A stretch of DNA of 64,000 nt, taken from the NCBI RefSeq assembly GCF_011751075.1, contig NZ_JAALLN010000001.1:905113-969112 (forward strand). Reading direction: 5' to 3'. The notes beneath the pieces are model-generated. The model was given only the letters and a program-made list of their open reading frames with translations, had not been told where the DNA came from and ran no database searches. This DNA is from Flavobacterium poyangense (GTDB taxonomy: Bacteria; Bacteroidota; Bacteroidia; Flavobacteriales; Flavobacteriaceae). A program made the translations under genes and the position numbers. The number at the start of each line of letters is the position of its first letter. Position 1 is the stretch's first letter. Below, in pieces: positions 34,222 through 43,537 of this stretch.

Positions 34222-35979
34222 ATGAAATTTCTAGGAAATGTAATTGCCACCGTGATTGGTATTTTTGTATTCATTATGTTATTCTTTTTTGGAGTAATTC
34301 TTATCGGCGCTCTTTTTGGAGGAAGCGAAACGGTGCCTGCCAAAGCTGATTCTGTTATCGAATTAGATCTGAAGAAAATTAAAAATGACTATGCCGGGAA
34401 ATACAAAGACCCTTGGGTAACGGTTTTTTCAGACCAAAAAGAAATTGGGTTAAGTGATGTTATTAACGCTATTGAAGCGGCCGGAACTGACGATAACATT
34501 AAAGGAATTTCAATCTTAAACGATCAATCTTCGTTAGGACTTGCTCAATATAAAGATTTAAGAAATGCACTGGAAAAATTTAAAAAGTCCGGTAAATTTG
34601 TTTGGGCCTACGCCAATACCTATTCTCAAAAAGAATATTATTTAAACTCTGTTGCCAATACTATTTATTTAAACCCTGCCGGAGATTTGGACTTTAAAGG
34701 ACTTTCGTCTGAAATCATGTTTTTTAAAGATTTTCAGGACAAATCCGGTATTCATATGGAGGTGATTCGTCACGGAAAATACAAAAGTGCGGTTGAACCC
34801 TTTTTAGAAAACAAAATGAGCGATGCCAACAGAGAGCAAATAACCGCCCTTTTAAATTCTATTTGGTCAACTGTTTCTAACGACATCTCAAAAAGCAGAA
34901 ATATCCCGGTAGCCAAACTAAATGAAATTGCTGATGGTCTGTTGGCAAGAACCCCGGAAATGGCCAAAGCACAGAAATTAGTAGACATTGTTGCTTATGA
35001 AGATGTTTACCACAACGCCATCAAAAAAGCACTAAAAGTTGCTGATGATGAAGATTACAACAAAATCTCCATTTTAGATTACACCCAAAACCATATCACA
35101 ACAGCTTTAGCGAACACTTCAAGTGATCAGATTGCGATTATTTACGCTCAAGGCGAAATTCAAAGCGGTGAAGGTGATGTTACCGTAATTGGTGAAGGAG
35201 CTATGCGTCGTTCTTTACAGGAAGCCCGCAAAAACAAAGACGTTAAAGCTATTGTTCTAAGAATTGACAGCCCGGGCGGAAGTGCTTTGACTTCTGATCT
35301 GATCTGGAGAGAAATTGGAATTACCAAAAAAGTAAAACCTATCGTAGTATCTATGGGGAACTATGCAGCATCAGGTGGTTATTATATCGCCTGTAACGCC
35401 AATACCATTTTTGCAGAAAGCAATACTATAACAGGCTCCATCGGAGTGTTCGGAGTATTACCAAATTTTACTCCATTAGCTACTAAATTAGGTATCAATA
35501 CCGAACAAGTAAAAACACACGAAAATTCGGCCAATTACAGCCCGTTTGTACCCTTAGACGAAAACTTTAAAGCCTTTACACTAGAAGGAGTAGAAAGCAT
35601 CTACAAAACTTTTGTAACACATGTAGCTGAAGGTAGAAAAATGACTTTCGCTCAGGTAGATGCTATTGCTCAGGGAAGAGTATGGTCCGGTAGTGAGGCT
35701 ATAAAAATTGGTCTGGTTGACAAAATTGGCGGACTAAATGATGCTATTGCTGAAGCTGCTAAAATTGCTAAAATAAAATCATACAGCACTCAGAATTATC
35801 CAGAATACGAAAAATCAGTTGAAGATTTGTTAGCCGGTCTGCCTTTTGCAAAATCAAAAGAAGCTTTTATAAAAGAAGAAATTGGCGCAGAAAATTATAT
35901 GATTTTAGAGCAGGTAAAAAGATTCCAAAAACAAAAAGGAGTTCAGGCGATGCTGCCATACGGAATAAACATTCAATAA
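34222..35979 (+). CDS. sppA: Signal peptide peptidase SppA, 67-kDa type
   Basis: The 585-aa protein has an N-terminal transmembrane anchor (about residues 8-32) and two S49 protease domains, as in E. coli SppA. The predicted catalytic dyad is K188 in GKYKSAVEPF and S384 in GNYAASGGYYIA. It degrades leftover signal peptides in the membrane. Length and the split of Lys and Ser between the N- and C-terminal halves fit the long form. It is divergent from folK and ends at a strong terminator. Confidence 0.95.
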   Translation: MKFLGNVIATVIGIFVFIMLFFFGVILIGALFGGSETVPAKADSVIELDLKKIKNDYAGKYKDPWVTVFSDQKEIGLSDVINAIEAAGTDDNIKGISILNDQSSLGLAQYKDLRNALEKFKKSGKFVWAYANTYSQKEYYLNSVANTIYLNPAGDLDFKGLSSEIMFFKDFQDKSGIHMEVIRHGKYKSAVEPFLENKMSDANREQITALLNSIWSTVSNDISKSRNIPVAKLNEIADGLLARTPEMAKAQKLVDIVAYEDVYHNAIKKALKVADDEDYNKISILDYTQNHITTALANTSSDQIAIIYAQGEIQSGEGDVTVIGEGAMRRSLQEARKNKDVKAIVLRIDSPGGSALTSDLIWREIGITKKVKPIVVSMGNYAASGGYYIACNANTIFAESNTITGSIGVFGVLPNFTPLATKLGINTEQVKTHENSANYSPFVPLDENFKAFTLEGVESIYKTFVTHVAEGRKMTFAQVDAIAQGRVWSGSEAIKIGLVDKIGGLNDAIAEAAKIAKIKSYSTQNYPEYEKSVEDLLAGLPFAKSKEAFIKEEIGAENYMILEQVKRFQKQKGVQAMLPYGINIQ

Positions 35980-35998
35980 GAAAAACAAAAAATAATCT

Positions 35999-36032
35999 AA
36001 TCCGTTTGAGACTGACTCAAACGGATTTTTTA
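35999..36032 (+). terminator. Terminator after sppA
   Basis: AATCCGTTTGAG (35999-36010) pairs perfectly with CTCAAACGGATT (36016-36027), loop ACTGA, followed by T's. Confidence 0.95.
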
Positions 36033-36114
36033 TTTTAATAAACCCTTTGCCACATTTTTAGATTAACAAAAAAACCTGTGGAGAAATAAAAATCCTAACG
36101 AACTTTGCGCTTAT

Positions 36115-36424
36115 TTAACCGCAGCGTTCGCAAAGGTTTTACGCAAAGTTCGCTAAGATAAAAAAAGCTGTTTCAATAAAACTTTGTGAACTTTGCGATC
36201 AACATAAACAAAAAACTTTGCGCTGTCTGCGGTTAAAATAAATTATATGTTTTAATAAAAGAAGTTTTTAGAAAACCATGTTTTAAAAAAAACGCTTGAT
36301 TCTCTTTTATGCACGCAGATTTGCTTCGCCAGTTCGCTCCCTCTCCAATGGCAGATTTTTTCAGATTGTACTACATGGCCCATAAAACAAAAATATCAGC
36401 GTAATCTGCCAAATCTGCGTGAGA
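36115..36424. repeat. Composite intergenic repeat with fourth (inverted) ~110-bp CACGCAGATTT element
   Basis: The 792-bp gap before the AsmA gene holds no gene. TTAACCGCAGCG near 36116 and CTGCGGTTAAAATAA near 36228 bound an outer element with an ACTTTGTGAACTTTGCG hairpin arm. A 110-bp unit follows with ends CACGCAGATTT (36312-36322) and AAATCTGCGTG (36411-36421). Its GCTTCGCCAGTTCGCT motif sits at the left end, so this copy is inverted relative to those at 5471, 9206 and 17017. Confidence 0.8.
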
Positions 36425-36626
36425 AATTTTACGACCTCCTATATGTTTACGACTATCTTCACGAATCACACGAAAAGGATTTTAATTAACCAAAAGTTAA
36501 TTTCTACTTAACATCTTTAACCTGTCTTCTTATCTATTTTAGCCAAAAATTACAGCCTTCCAATAAAATCAAAATCGGCTCTTTATAAAGTATTAAAAAT
36601 ACAAAAAATTAATTTATTTTTTTTTG

Positions 36627-36672
36627 ATAGCTTGCCTTAATCGAAATTCGATCAACGGCAGGCTATTGTTTT
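36627..36672. terminator. Hairpin upstream of the AsmA gene, possible terminator or leader structure
   Basis: ATAGCTTGCC (36627-36636) pairs with GGCAGGCTAT (36657-36666) with one G-T wobble, flanked on both sides by T runs. An inner ATCGAAATTCGAT can pair as well. It might stop read-through from the repeat region. Confidence 0.5.
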
Positions 36673-36771
36673 TTTATGAAAATTTTCAATTAAACTCAAG
36701 TATAAAAGTCTATTTTTGCAAGAATAATACATCTCAAATCAGAATCGTAAACCTCAAATCTGCAATTAATT

Positions 36772-39366
36772 ATGTTGAAAAAAATTCTAAAAATCTCAGC
36801 CATTGTCCTCGTGGTATTTATTGCCACCTTATTCGCCATTCCATACTTTTTTAAAGATCAGATTAAAGCGAAAATCTCAGAAGCCATAAACGAAAGTGTA
36901 GACGCTAAAGTAAGTTTTGCGGATGCTGATTTAAGCTTGTTCAGGAACTTTCCAAACGCCTCCGTTGGAATTGATCAATTAGTGATCATCAACAAAGCCC
37001 CTTTTGAAGGTGATACTTTGGTTTCGTTGGGCAAATTAAATTTAAAAATGAGCATCAAAGAACTTTTCAAAGGAAAAGAAGAGCCTTTGAACATTGAAGG
37101 AATAAGCTCAGAAAATGGTTTAATCAATATTATTTTTAACAAAGACGGAGTTGGAAACTTTGATATTGCTTTAAAAGACAAACCAAAAACAGAAAAAGAG
37201 GAAGCCGGAAAACCTCTTGCTTTAAAGATTCAAAACTACAAAATCGAGAATTTCACTTTCCGATATATCGATCAGGGATCTAAAATTAAAATGGTAATTG
37301 ACAGTTTAAATCATGAAGGGACGGGTGACTTTACCAATTCAAAACTGGATCTGGCTACAAAGTCTACTGCAAAAGTTTCTTTAGACATGGATAAGATCAA
37401 TTATATGAAAAAGGTCTCTCTGACTTTAGACGCCGTTTTAGGAATTGACTTAGAGAAAAACAAATACACTTTTAAAGAAAACAAAGCTTTAATTAACCAA
37501 TTGCCTCTTGAATTCGACGGATTCATTCAAATGGTAGAAAAAGGTCAGGTTTATGATTTAAAATTTAAAACACCTACCTCCTCTTTTACCAATTTCTTAG
37601 GATTAATTCCTTCTGCTTATGCGGCTGGTTTAGATGGTGTAAAAACAACAGGAGATTTTACTGTAGCTGGTTTTGCAAAAGGAGAATTAACCGAGACAAC
37701 GGTACCAAAATTCAATATCGAAATTGCGTCAAACAATGCCTCTTTTCAATATCCTAACTTACCAAAATCGGTTCAGAATATTGTAATCGACACCAAAATC
37801 ATCAATGAAACCGGGATCTTAAATGACACTTATGTCAATTTAGACAAACTTTCTTTTAGAATTGATCAGGACGTTTTTAACGCAAAAGCCAATATCAAAA
37901 ACATAACGGTAAATCCAATAGTAGATGCTGCCTTAAAAGGAACCATCAACCTGGCCAACCTTTCCAAAGCCTATCCTATAAAATTAGACAAACCTTTAGC
38001 GGGTATTTTAAAAGCAGATGTAACTACAAACTTTGACATGGCTTCTGTAGAAAAAAGTCAATACCAAAACATCAAAAATGCAGGAACCATGCGCCTATCC
38101 GGTTTTAAATATACGGACGAGAACAACAAATCAATGAACATCAGTACGGCTTTAGTCGAATTTAATCCGAGTAAAATCAATCTTAAACAATTTGATGCTA
38201 CTACCGGAAAAAGCGACATCAGCATCAACGGAGTACTGGAAAATTTCTACGGTTTTATGTTCAAAAAACAAGAACTTAGAGGAAACTTCAACATGAGTTC
38301 CAACCAACTTGCCGTTGACGACTTCATGACTTCAGGTGAACCGGCAACTGCCAAAACACAAGCAAAACCTGCCGAAGCAATGAAGATTCCGGCATTTTTA
38401 AATTGTACCTTAAATGCAAAAGCAACTACGGTTTTATACGATAATTTAAAATTAAAAGATGTTGCAGGAAGATTAATCGTTAAAGACGAAAAAGCAACTT
38501 TAGAAAACTTTAAAACGTCTATTTTTGGCGGAACAATTGGCTTAAACGGAGCAGTTTCGACTAAATCAAAAGTACCTACTTTCGACATGAATTTAGGATT
38601 TAATCAGGTAGATATTGCACAGACTTTTACGCAATTGGATATGATGAAAAAAATTGCCCCTCTGGCAGGAATCATCAACGGAAAATTAAATTCTACTATT
38701 AAGTTAAACGGAAATTTAGATGCTAAAGAATTAACTCCGGATTTAAAATCAATTTCGGGAGACTTACTTGGTCAATTGCTTTCAAGTACACTGAATGCTA
38801 AAAACTCTACGGTAATAAATTCTTTAACTTCAAACATCAAATTCCTTGATGCAAGTAAGCTGAATTTAAATGATTTGAAAATGGCTTTGAGTTTTGAAAA
38901 CGGAAAAGTAAATGTAAAACCATTTGACATTAAATACCAGGATATTAAAATCACAGTTGGAGGAACACATGGTTTTGACCAAACAATGAATTACAATCTA
39001 AAATTAGATGTTCCGGCCAAATATTTAGGAAATGAAGCCAATGCTTTAATCGCTAAAATGTCGCCAGCTGATGCTGCAAAACTGAATAACATTCCTGTAA
39101 ATGCAGTAATCACGGGTAATTTTTCTAATCCTAAAGTAACAACCGATATGAAAAGCGCCGTTACGAGCTTAACAACTCAATTGGTGAATCAGCAAAAAGA
39201 TAAACTGACACAAAAAGGTACGTCGGCTCTTACGGATTTGATTAATAAAAATACAAAAGCAAAAGATACAACAAAAGCTGCGGCAACTGAAAAAGAACAA
39301 AAAACTCAGGAGGTTACCAAAAAAGCAAGCGATTTACTGAATGGTCTGTTTAAGAAGAAAAACTAA
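36772..39366 (+). CDS. AsmA-family protein
   Basis: The 864-aa protein has a signal anchor (about residues 5-25) and a long beta-rich periplasmic body. The N-terminal part (KISEAINESVDAKVSFADADLSLF, NFPNASVGIDQLVI) is typical of AsmA. The C-terminal AsmA_2-like part contains repeated strand motifs such as DMKSAVTSLTTQLVNQQ after GNFSNPKVTTD, and a Lys-rich tail. AsmA-like proteins (YhdP, TamB relatives) are thought to move phospholipids or assist in outer-membrane assembly. The role in Flavobacterium is inferred. It seems to be transcribed alone. A TATTTTTG at 36711 could be its -7 box. Confidence 0.9.
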   Translation: MLKKILKISAIVLVVFIATLFAIPYFFKDQIKAKISEAINESVDAKVSFADADLSLFRNFPNASVGIDQLVIINKAPFEGDTLVSLGKLNLKMSIKELFKGKEEPLNIEGISSENGLINIIFNKDGVGNFDIALKDKPKTEKEEAGKPLALKIQNYKIENFTFRYIDQGSKIKMVIDSLNHEGTGDFTNSKLDLATKSTAKVSLDMDKINYMKKVSLTLDAVLGIDLEKNKYTFKENKALINQLPLEFDGFIQMVEKGQVYDLKFKTPTSSFTNFLGLIPSAYAAGLDGVKTTGDFTVAGFAKGELTETTVPKFNIEIASNNASFQYPNLPKSVQNIVIDTKIINETGILNDTYVNLDKLSFRIDQDVFNAKANIKNITVNPIVDAALKGTINLANLSKAYPIKLDKPLAGILKADVTTNFDMASVEKSQYQNIKNAGTMRLSGFKYTDENNKSMNISTALVEFNPSKINLKQFDATTGKSDISINGVLENFYGFMFKKQELRGNFNMSSNQLAVDDFMTSGEPATAKTQAKPAEAMKIPAFLNCTLNAKATTVLYDNLKLKDVAGRLIVKDEKATLENFKTSIFGGTIGLNGAVSTKSKVPTFDMNLGFNQVDIAQTFTQLDMMKKIAPLAGIINGKLNSTIKLNGNLDAKELTPDLKSISGDLLGQLLSSTLNAKNSTVINSLTSNIKFLDASKLNLNDLKMALSFENGKVNVKPFDIKYQDIKITVGGTHGFDQTMNYNLKLDVPAKYLGNEANALIAKMSPADAAKLNNIPVNAVITGNFSNPKVTTDMKSAVTSLTTQLVNQQKDKLTQKGTSALTDLINKNTKAKDTTKAAATEKEQKTQEVTKKASDLLNGLFKKKN

Positions 39367-39371
39367 ATAAC

Positions 39372-39550
39372 TCAAGTTGCTCGTTGTAAAATGTATACTG
39401 TAAAATGTGAAAAGTTTTATTTAATTGATTACTATCTCACATTTTAGAACATATAAATGTTTCAGATCACTGAAATACAATATTTGCCTTTTCAGACTAA
39501 CATATCACATTTTACATCATACATTTTACATTTTACAACGAGCAACTTGA
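39372..39550. repeat. 24-bp perfect inverted repeat with TCAAGTTGCTCG arms
   Basis: The left arm, 39372-39395 (starting TCAAGTTGCTCGTTG), is the exact reverse complement of 39527-39550. Inside, TAAAATGTG and CACATTTTACA words extend the pairing. The arms begin with the AACTCAAGTTG string seen next to the tandem repeat at 4584 and, in part, at 32683. Confidence 0.9.
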
Positions 39551-39562
39551 ATTAAATAATAT

Positions 39563-39595
39563 AAAAAAGTCAATCTCTCGATTGACCTTTTTTTA
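39563..39595. terminator. Bidirectional terminator between the AsmA and GT9 genes
   Basis: GTCAATC (39569-39575) pairs with GATTGAC (39580-39586), extended by A and T runs on both sides. It lies just beyond the GT9 stop on the minus strand. Confidence 0.85.
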
Positions 39596-39599
39596 TGCT

Positions 39600-40688
39600 T
39601 TAAACTGCTTTTGAATATCTCTTTAGTTTTCCGTTGTTTAAAATTCCATTCAATATTTTAAAATAGTCATTTTGGCCACACACATTAACATCAACTCCGA
39701 TGCTGCTGTTATCATAAGGCTCGTACTTTTTAAGATTCGAAACTGAAAACAAACCAACTGTTGGTGTCTGAGCAGCGCTCGCCAAATGCATCATTCCACT
39801 ATCAGCTCCTATAAAAACAGTTGCATTTGCTATTACTGACCCAATTTCTCTAATATCTTTACTGTAAAATGACGGCGTCTGAAAACCAATCTGCGATACA
39901 TTTTCGATGGGTAAGATTTCAACTATTTTATAATCCGGATATTGTTGTTTCAATATTTCATAAAAATCCATCCACCAGTCTTCTGACAAACATTTTGTCC
40001 CGGTGGCATAAGTAAACAAACAAATTGTTTTTTTTGAACCGCCGTTTACTATTTTCTTTAAAATCTTTTTTCCTTTTTTAACTTCAGACGAGGTTAATTT
40101 AAGATCTAAAGGCGGAACTATGCTGTTGCTTTTTGCTAACCCTAACTTTGTCAAATAATTTCTGAAATTATAAACCGGATACTTTGCAATATGATGATAA
40201 TCACTTTTTATGTGTTGGTGTTGCTGCTGATCACTTAAATCTCCATAGAATTTATATTTTGCTCTCGAAAAAATGACCGCCAAACGACCTGATGAAGAAT
40301 TCTGATCTACATTGATCGCCATATCGTAAGGTTGTCTTCTTATAGAAATCCAAACTTTACAATACTCCAACAAATTTTTAAAAGGTTTTTTGGGCAAATG
40401 GATTGTTTTGTAAACCGTGTCGTATTTTTCAAAAATAATTGGTGCGAGCGGTCCCTTTACAAACAAATCGATTTTACAATTTGGAAACATTTCTGAAACT
40501 TCCTGAACCAGTGGTGTTATCAACAAAAGATTCCCCAGTCGTGCATTGGGTCTGCAAATTAAGATTCGTTTTATTTCTGTTTTATCTACTAAAACAATAT
40601 CTAAATCTCTTTTTGATTTCCCAACATTCTTAGTCAGATTGCGCATCACACGCCTTCTGAATACATTTATGGCAGTTAAAACACTCAT
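39600..40688 (-). CDS. Glycosyltransferase family 9 (heptosyltransferase-like)
   Basis: The 362-aa protein shows the GT9 pattern: ILICRPNARLGNLLLITPLVQE near the start (split motif), MAINVDQNSSSGRLAV, and the C-terminal donor-binding GADSGMMHLASAAQTPTVGLF. GT9 enzymes add heptose or related sugars to lipopolysaccharide core, using ADP-heptose or another nucleotide sugar. The actual sugar in Flavobacterium is unknown. A basic N-terminal stretch (RRRVMRNLTKNVGKSKRD) may bind the membrane. Confidence 0.9.
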   Translation of the reverse strand: MSVLTAINVFRRRVMRNLTKNVGKSKRDLDIVLVDKTEIKRILICRPNARLGNLLLITPLVQEVSEMFPNCKIDLFVKGPLAPIIFEKYDTVYKTIHLPKKPFKNLLEYCKVWISIRRQPYDMAINVDQNSSSGRLAVIFSRAKYKFYGDLSDQQQHQHIKSDYHHIAKYPVYNFRNYLTKLGLAKSNSIVPPLDLKLTSSEVKKGKKILKKIVNGGSKKTICLFTYATGTKCLSEDWWMDFYEILKQQYPDYKIVEILPIENVSQIGFQTPSFYSKDIREIGSVIANATVFIGADSGMMHLASAAQTPTVGLFSVSNLKKYEPYDNSSIGVDVNVCGQNDYFKILNGILNNGKLKRYSKAV

Positions 40689-40913
40689 TAGTATATAATT
40701 TACAGATTAGAAAAAACTTCTCTTTCTTCAAAAAAAACGACTATCAATTGAATTTGTTCAAATCTAAATTGTTTTATTCTCTAAAATAAAAATCTTCTAA
40801 TAAGTAATTATTATAAAATTGTAATCAAATGTATCAACTTCTTCATGCTTTTTACAGAAATAACAACATGAAAATCAATAAAATACCCCTCTTAACTAAG
40901 TATCCAAAAAAAA

Positions 40914-41708
40914 CTAAACTGCAATGGTTACCACATAACCTTCCGAGCTACGAATATTAAAAACAGTTCCATTTTCGAAGATCAGATACTGTCCTTTTAT
41001 TCCGGTTAGTTTTCCTCTAAATGAAGGGTTTTTGTCTAAATTTAAACTCGTTACTTTTGTCGGAAAATTTAAAACCGGGTACTGCAAATCATACAAATCA
41101 TTCTTTTGACTGTAAAAATAATCCCGAACTTCAGCCGGAATTAAACTTTCTACTTTTTCTTTCTCTTTGATTAAGTCAAAAGTCTTTGTTTCGTTCTGAA
41201 GCATTTTTCGCCAATTGGTTTTGTCTGTATAATGGCTCTTTAAAGCGACTTCGGTAATTCCTGCCAAATATCGATTCGGAACCTCAACAATCGCAATTGC
41301 CTGACTGGCTCCCTGATCAATCCAACGGGTAGGCACCTGTGTTTTACGAGTCACGCCAACTTTTATTTCGCTCGCCACAGCCAAGTATACAATATGTGGT
41401 TGCAATTGTACTCTTTGTTCGTATTCAAGGTCACGATCAGCGATTCCTAAATGTGCTGTACTCAATTCCGGTCTCATGATCCAATCTCCAACCGCAGCAC
41501 TAGAATAAAAACATTCATAACAAAATCCTTGTCTGTATATGTTCTTCTTTTTACCACAATTCAAACATTGGTATCCATCAAGACTAATCTCAATTTCTTT
41601 ATTCAATAATTGATTCATATTGAGAAAACTATCTTCAAAAACCAGATAATACTGAATAGGATTTCCGATTTCTGTTTGCATTTTTGTGAGTACTCCTTGA
41701 TATGTCAT
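40914..41708 (-). CDS. DUF2797 zinc-ribbon protein
   Basis: The 264-aa protein has a C4 zinc ribbon near residues 48-66 (CLNCGKKK and FCYECF), followed by the conserved GDWIMRPELSTAHLGIADRD and GVTRKTQVPTRWIDQGAS segments of DUF2797. The latter resembles a GIY-YIG-like nuclease fold without clear catalytic residues. The function is unknown. It is divergent from the GH3 gene, with which it is often neighbour in Flavobacteriaceae as far as I recall. Confidence 0.88.
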   Translation of the reverse strand: MTYQGVLTKMQTEIGNPIQYYLVFEDSFLNMNQLLNKEIEISLDGYQCLNCGKKKNIYRQGFCYECFYSSAAVGDWIMRPELSTAHLGIADRDLEYEQRVQLQPHIVYLAVASEIKVGVTRKTQVPTRWIDQGASQAIAIVEVPNRYLAGITEVALKSHYTDKTNWRKMLQNETKTFDLIKEKEKVESLIPAEVRDYFYSQKNDLYDLQYPVLNFPTKVTSLNLDKNPSFRGKLTGIKGQYLIFENGTVFNIRSSEGYVVTIAV

Positions 41709-41719
41709 TGTTGGTTTTG

Positions 41720-41957
41720 AATTTTAGATTTTAGATTGTTGATTTTAGATTGTCGTTTTTTGACCTTCGCCTTTTCACTTTCAACCCGTAGGTTTCCGAT
41801 TAGAATCTTAACTTAAATAAATTGGATTTTGTAAAAAATACACTATTTTTGGTATAACGACAAAGTTAGTATTTGTAGACCGATATTCAAATTTTAAATC
41901 TTCTGCTTTTTGACACTAAAACTCAAATCGGAAATCTAAAATCTAAAATCCAAAATT
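41720..41957. repeat. Inverted oligonucleotide repeats GATTTTAGATT / AATCTAAAATC
   Basis: GAATTTTAGATTTTAGATTG (41719-41738) and a further GATTTTAGATT on the left face AATCTAAAATCTAAAATCC (41932-41950) on the right, just before the GH3 ATG. Similar 7-bp-periodic strings lie at 16905-16938 and 28289-28325. Confidence 0.75.
41822..41851 (+). promoter_or_regulatory. Candidate promoter of the GH3 gene
   Basis: TTG (41822-41824) and TATTTTTG (41844-41851) are 19 bp apart, the preferred Bacteroidetes spacing. Transcription would start near 41857, giving a leader of about 105 nt that includes the AATCTAAAATC repeat. Confidence 0.5.
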
Positions 41958-41961
41958 ATCC

Positions 41962-43473
41962 ATGCCCTTATCAATAATCAACTCGTTTGCATCTTGGGTT
42001 CTTAAGCAAAGAATTCATCAAATAGAGCTCTTTCTAAAATATCCGAATGAAGTTCAGGAAGAATTGTTACACAACTTAGTGACAGCTTCTGAAAACACGA
42101 TTATAGGAAAGCAATATGATTTTTCGTCGATAAACTCATACCAGACTTTTGCTGAGAGGGTTCCTATTGCTACCTACGAGGAATTGCAGCCTCTTATTGA
42201 ACGAACTCGTCAGGGAGAACAGGGTGTTTTTTGGGAAACACCAATCAAATGGTTTGCCAAGTCAAGCGGAACCACTAATGCCAAAAGTAAATTTATTCCC
42301 GTAAGCACTGAAGCTCTGGAAGATTGTCATTATAAAGGAAGTAAAGATTTACTTTGCCTCTACCTGAACAACAATGAAGATTCGGAATTGTTTTTAGGAA
42401 AAAGTCTTCGCTTAGGCGGAAGCTCTCAGATTTACGAAAACAACAACACTTTTTTCGGCGATCTTTCGGCCATTTTGATCGAAAACATGCCGATCTGGGC
42501 CGAATTTAGCAGTACTCCAAGCAGTAAAACTTCGCTGATGAGCGAATGGGAAGCCAAAATTGCGGCCATCATCAATGAAACCAAAAATGAAAATGTAACC
42601 AGCTTTGCCGGAGTTCCGTCATGGATGCTGGTTTTGATGAATAAAGTTCTGGAAAACACCGGTAAATCAAGCCTATTGGAGCTGTGGCCCAACCTTGAAG
42701 TTTATTTTCATGGTGGCGTTAGTTTCTCCCCATACAAAGACCAATACAAAAAAATATTGCCTAGCAAGGACTTTCAATATTACGAAATATACAATGCTTC
42801 TGAAGGCTTTTTTGCCATTCAGGATTTAAACAACTCAAGCGATTTATTATTGATGCTGGATTACGGAATTTTCTATGAATTTATTCCGATGGATACTTTT
42901 GGGGCTTCAAACCAGAAAGTAATTCGCCTTGCTGATGTTGAATTAAATAAAAACTACGCTATTGTTATTACTACAAATTCCGGTTTATGGCGTTATTTGA
43001 TTGGTGATACGGTTCGTTTTACTTCTTTGAACCCTTATAGAATCAGAGTAACCGGAAGAACCAAACATCACATCAATGTATTTGGTGAAGAATTAATGGT
43101 CGAAAATACCGATCAGGCCATTGCCAAAGCTTGTCAGATTACCCAAACAGAAGTTATCGATTATACGGTCGCCCCTATTTTTATGCAGGACAAAGAAAAA
43201 GGAGCACATGAGTGGATGATTGAATTTAAGAAAAACCCGGCAGATGTAGGTCTTTTTCAGAAAGTACTGGACGAAACCTTGCAGACTTTAAACTCCGATT
43301 ATGAAGCCAAACGCTACAACAATATGACCTTAAACCCTCTGGTAATTAACATTGCCCGTGAAAATTTATTTTACGACTGGCTAAAGGAAAGAGACAAGCT
43401 GGGAGGTCAGCATAAAATTCCAAGGCTTTCCAACCAGAGAGATTATTTGGAACAACTGAAGGAGATGTCTTAA
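41962..43473 (+). CDS. GH3 auxin-responsive promoter-family acyl-acid-amido synthetase-like protein
   Basis: The 503-aa protein belongs to the GH3 branch of adenylate-forming enzymes: KWFAKSSGTTNAKSKFIPVS (ATP loop), FHGGVSFSPYK, YNASEGFFAIQD (A5-like), and GLWRYLIGDTVRFTSL, followed by RIRVTGRTKHHINVFGEE. In plants GH3 enzymes join hormones such as auxin or jasmonate to amino acids. In Bacteroidetes the gene is common but its acid and amine substrates are unknown. All expected ATP-binding motifs are intact, so it is likely active. Confidence 0.92.
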   Translation: MPLSIINSFASWVLKQRIHQIELFLKYPNEVQEELLHNLVTASENTIIGKQYDFSSINSYQTFAERVPIATYEELQPLIERTRQGEQGVFWETPIKWFAKSSGTTNAKSKFIPVSTEALEDCHYKGSKDLLCLYLNNNEDSELFLGKSLRLGGSSQIYENNNTFFGDLSAILIENMPIWAEFSSTPSSKTSLMSEWEAKIAAIINETKNENVTSFAGVPSWMLVLMNKVLENTGKSSLLELWPNLEVYFHGGVSFSPYKDQYKKILPSKDFQYYEIYNASEGFFAIQDLNNSSDLLLMLDYGIFYEFIPMDTFGASNQKVIRLADVELNKNYAIVITTNSGLWRYLIGDTVRFTSLNPYRIRVTGRTKHHINVFGEELMVENTDQAIAKACQITQTEVIDYTVAPIFMQDKEKGAHEWMIEFKKNPADVGLFQKVLDETLQTLNSDYEAKRYNNMTLNPLVINIARENLFYDWLKERDKLGGQHKIPRLSNQRDYLEQLKEMS

Positions 43474-43537
43474 TTGGTCATTTCGTTTTCAAGAAAAATT
43501 ACACACTTTAATCGACAAAGAGTAGCGAGCTTTTAGT

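Noticed and set aside
36624..36854. 76-aa plus-strand frame overlapping the AsmA start
   Set aside because: It overlaps the signal anchor of the AsmA gene in another frame, covers the 36627 hairpin and has no protein-like features.
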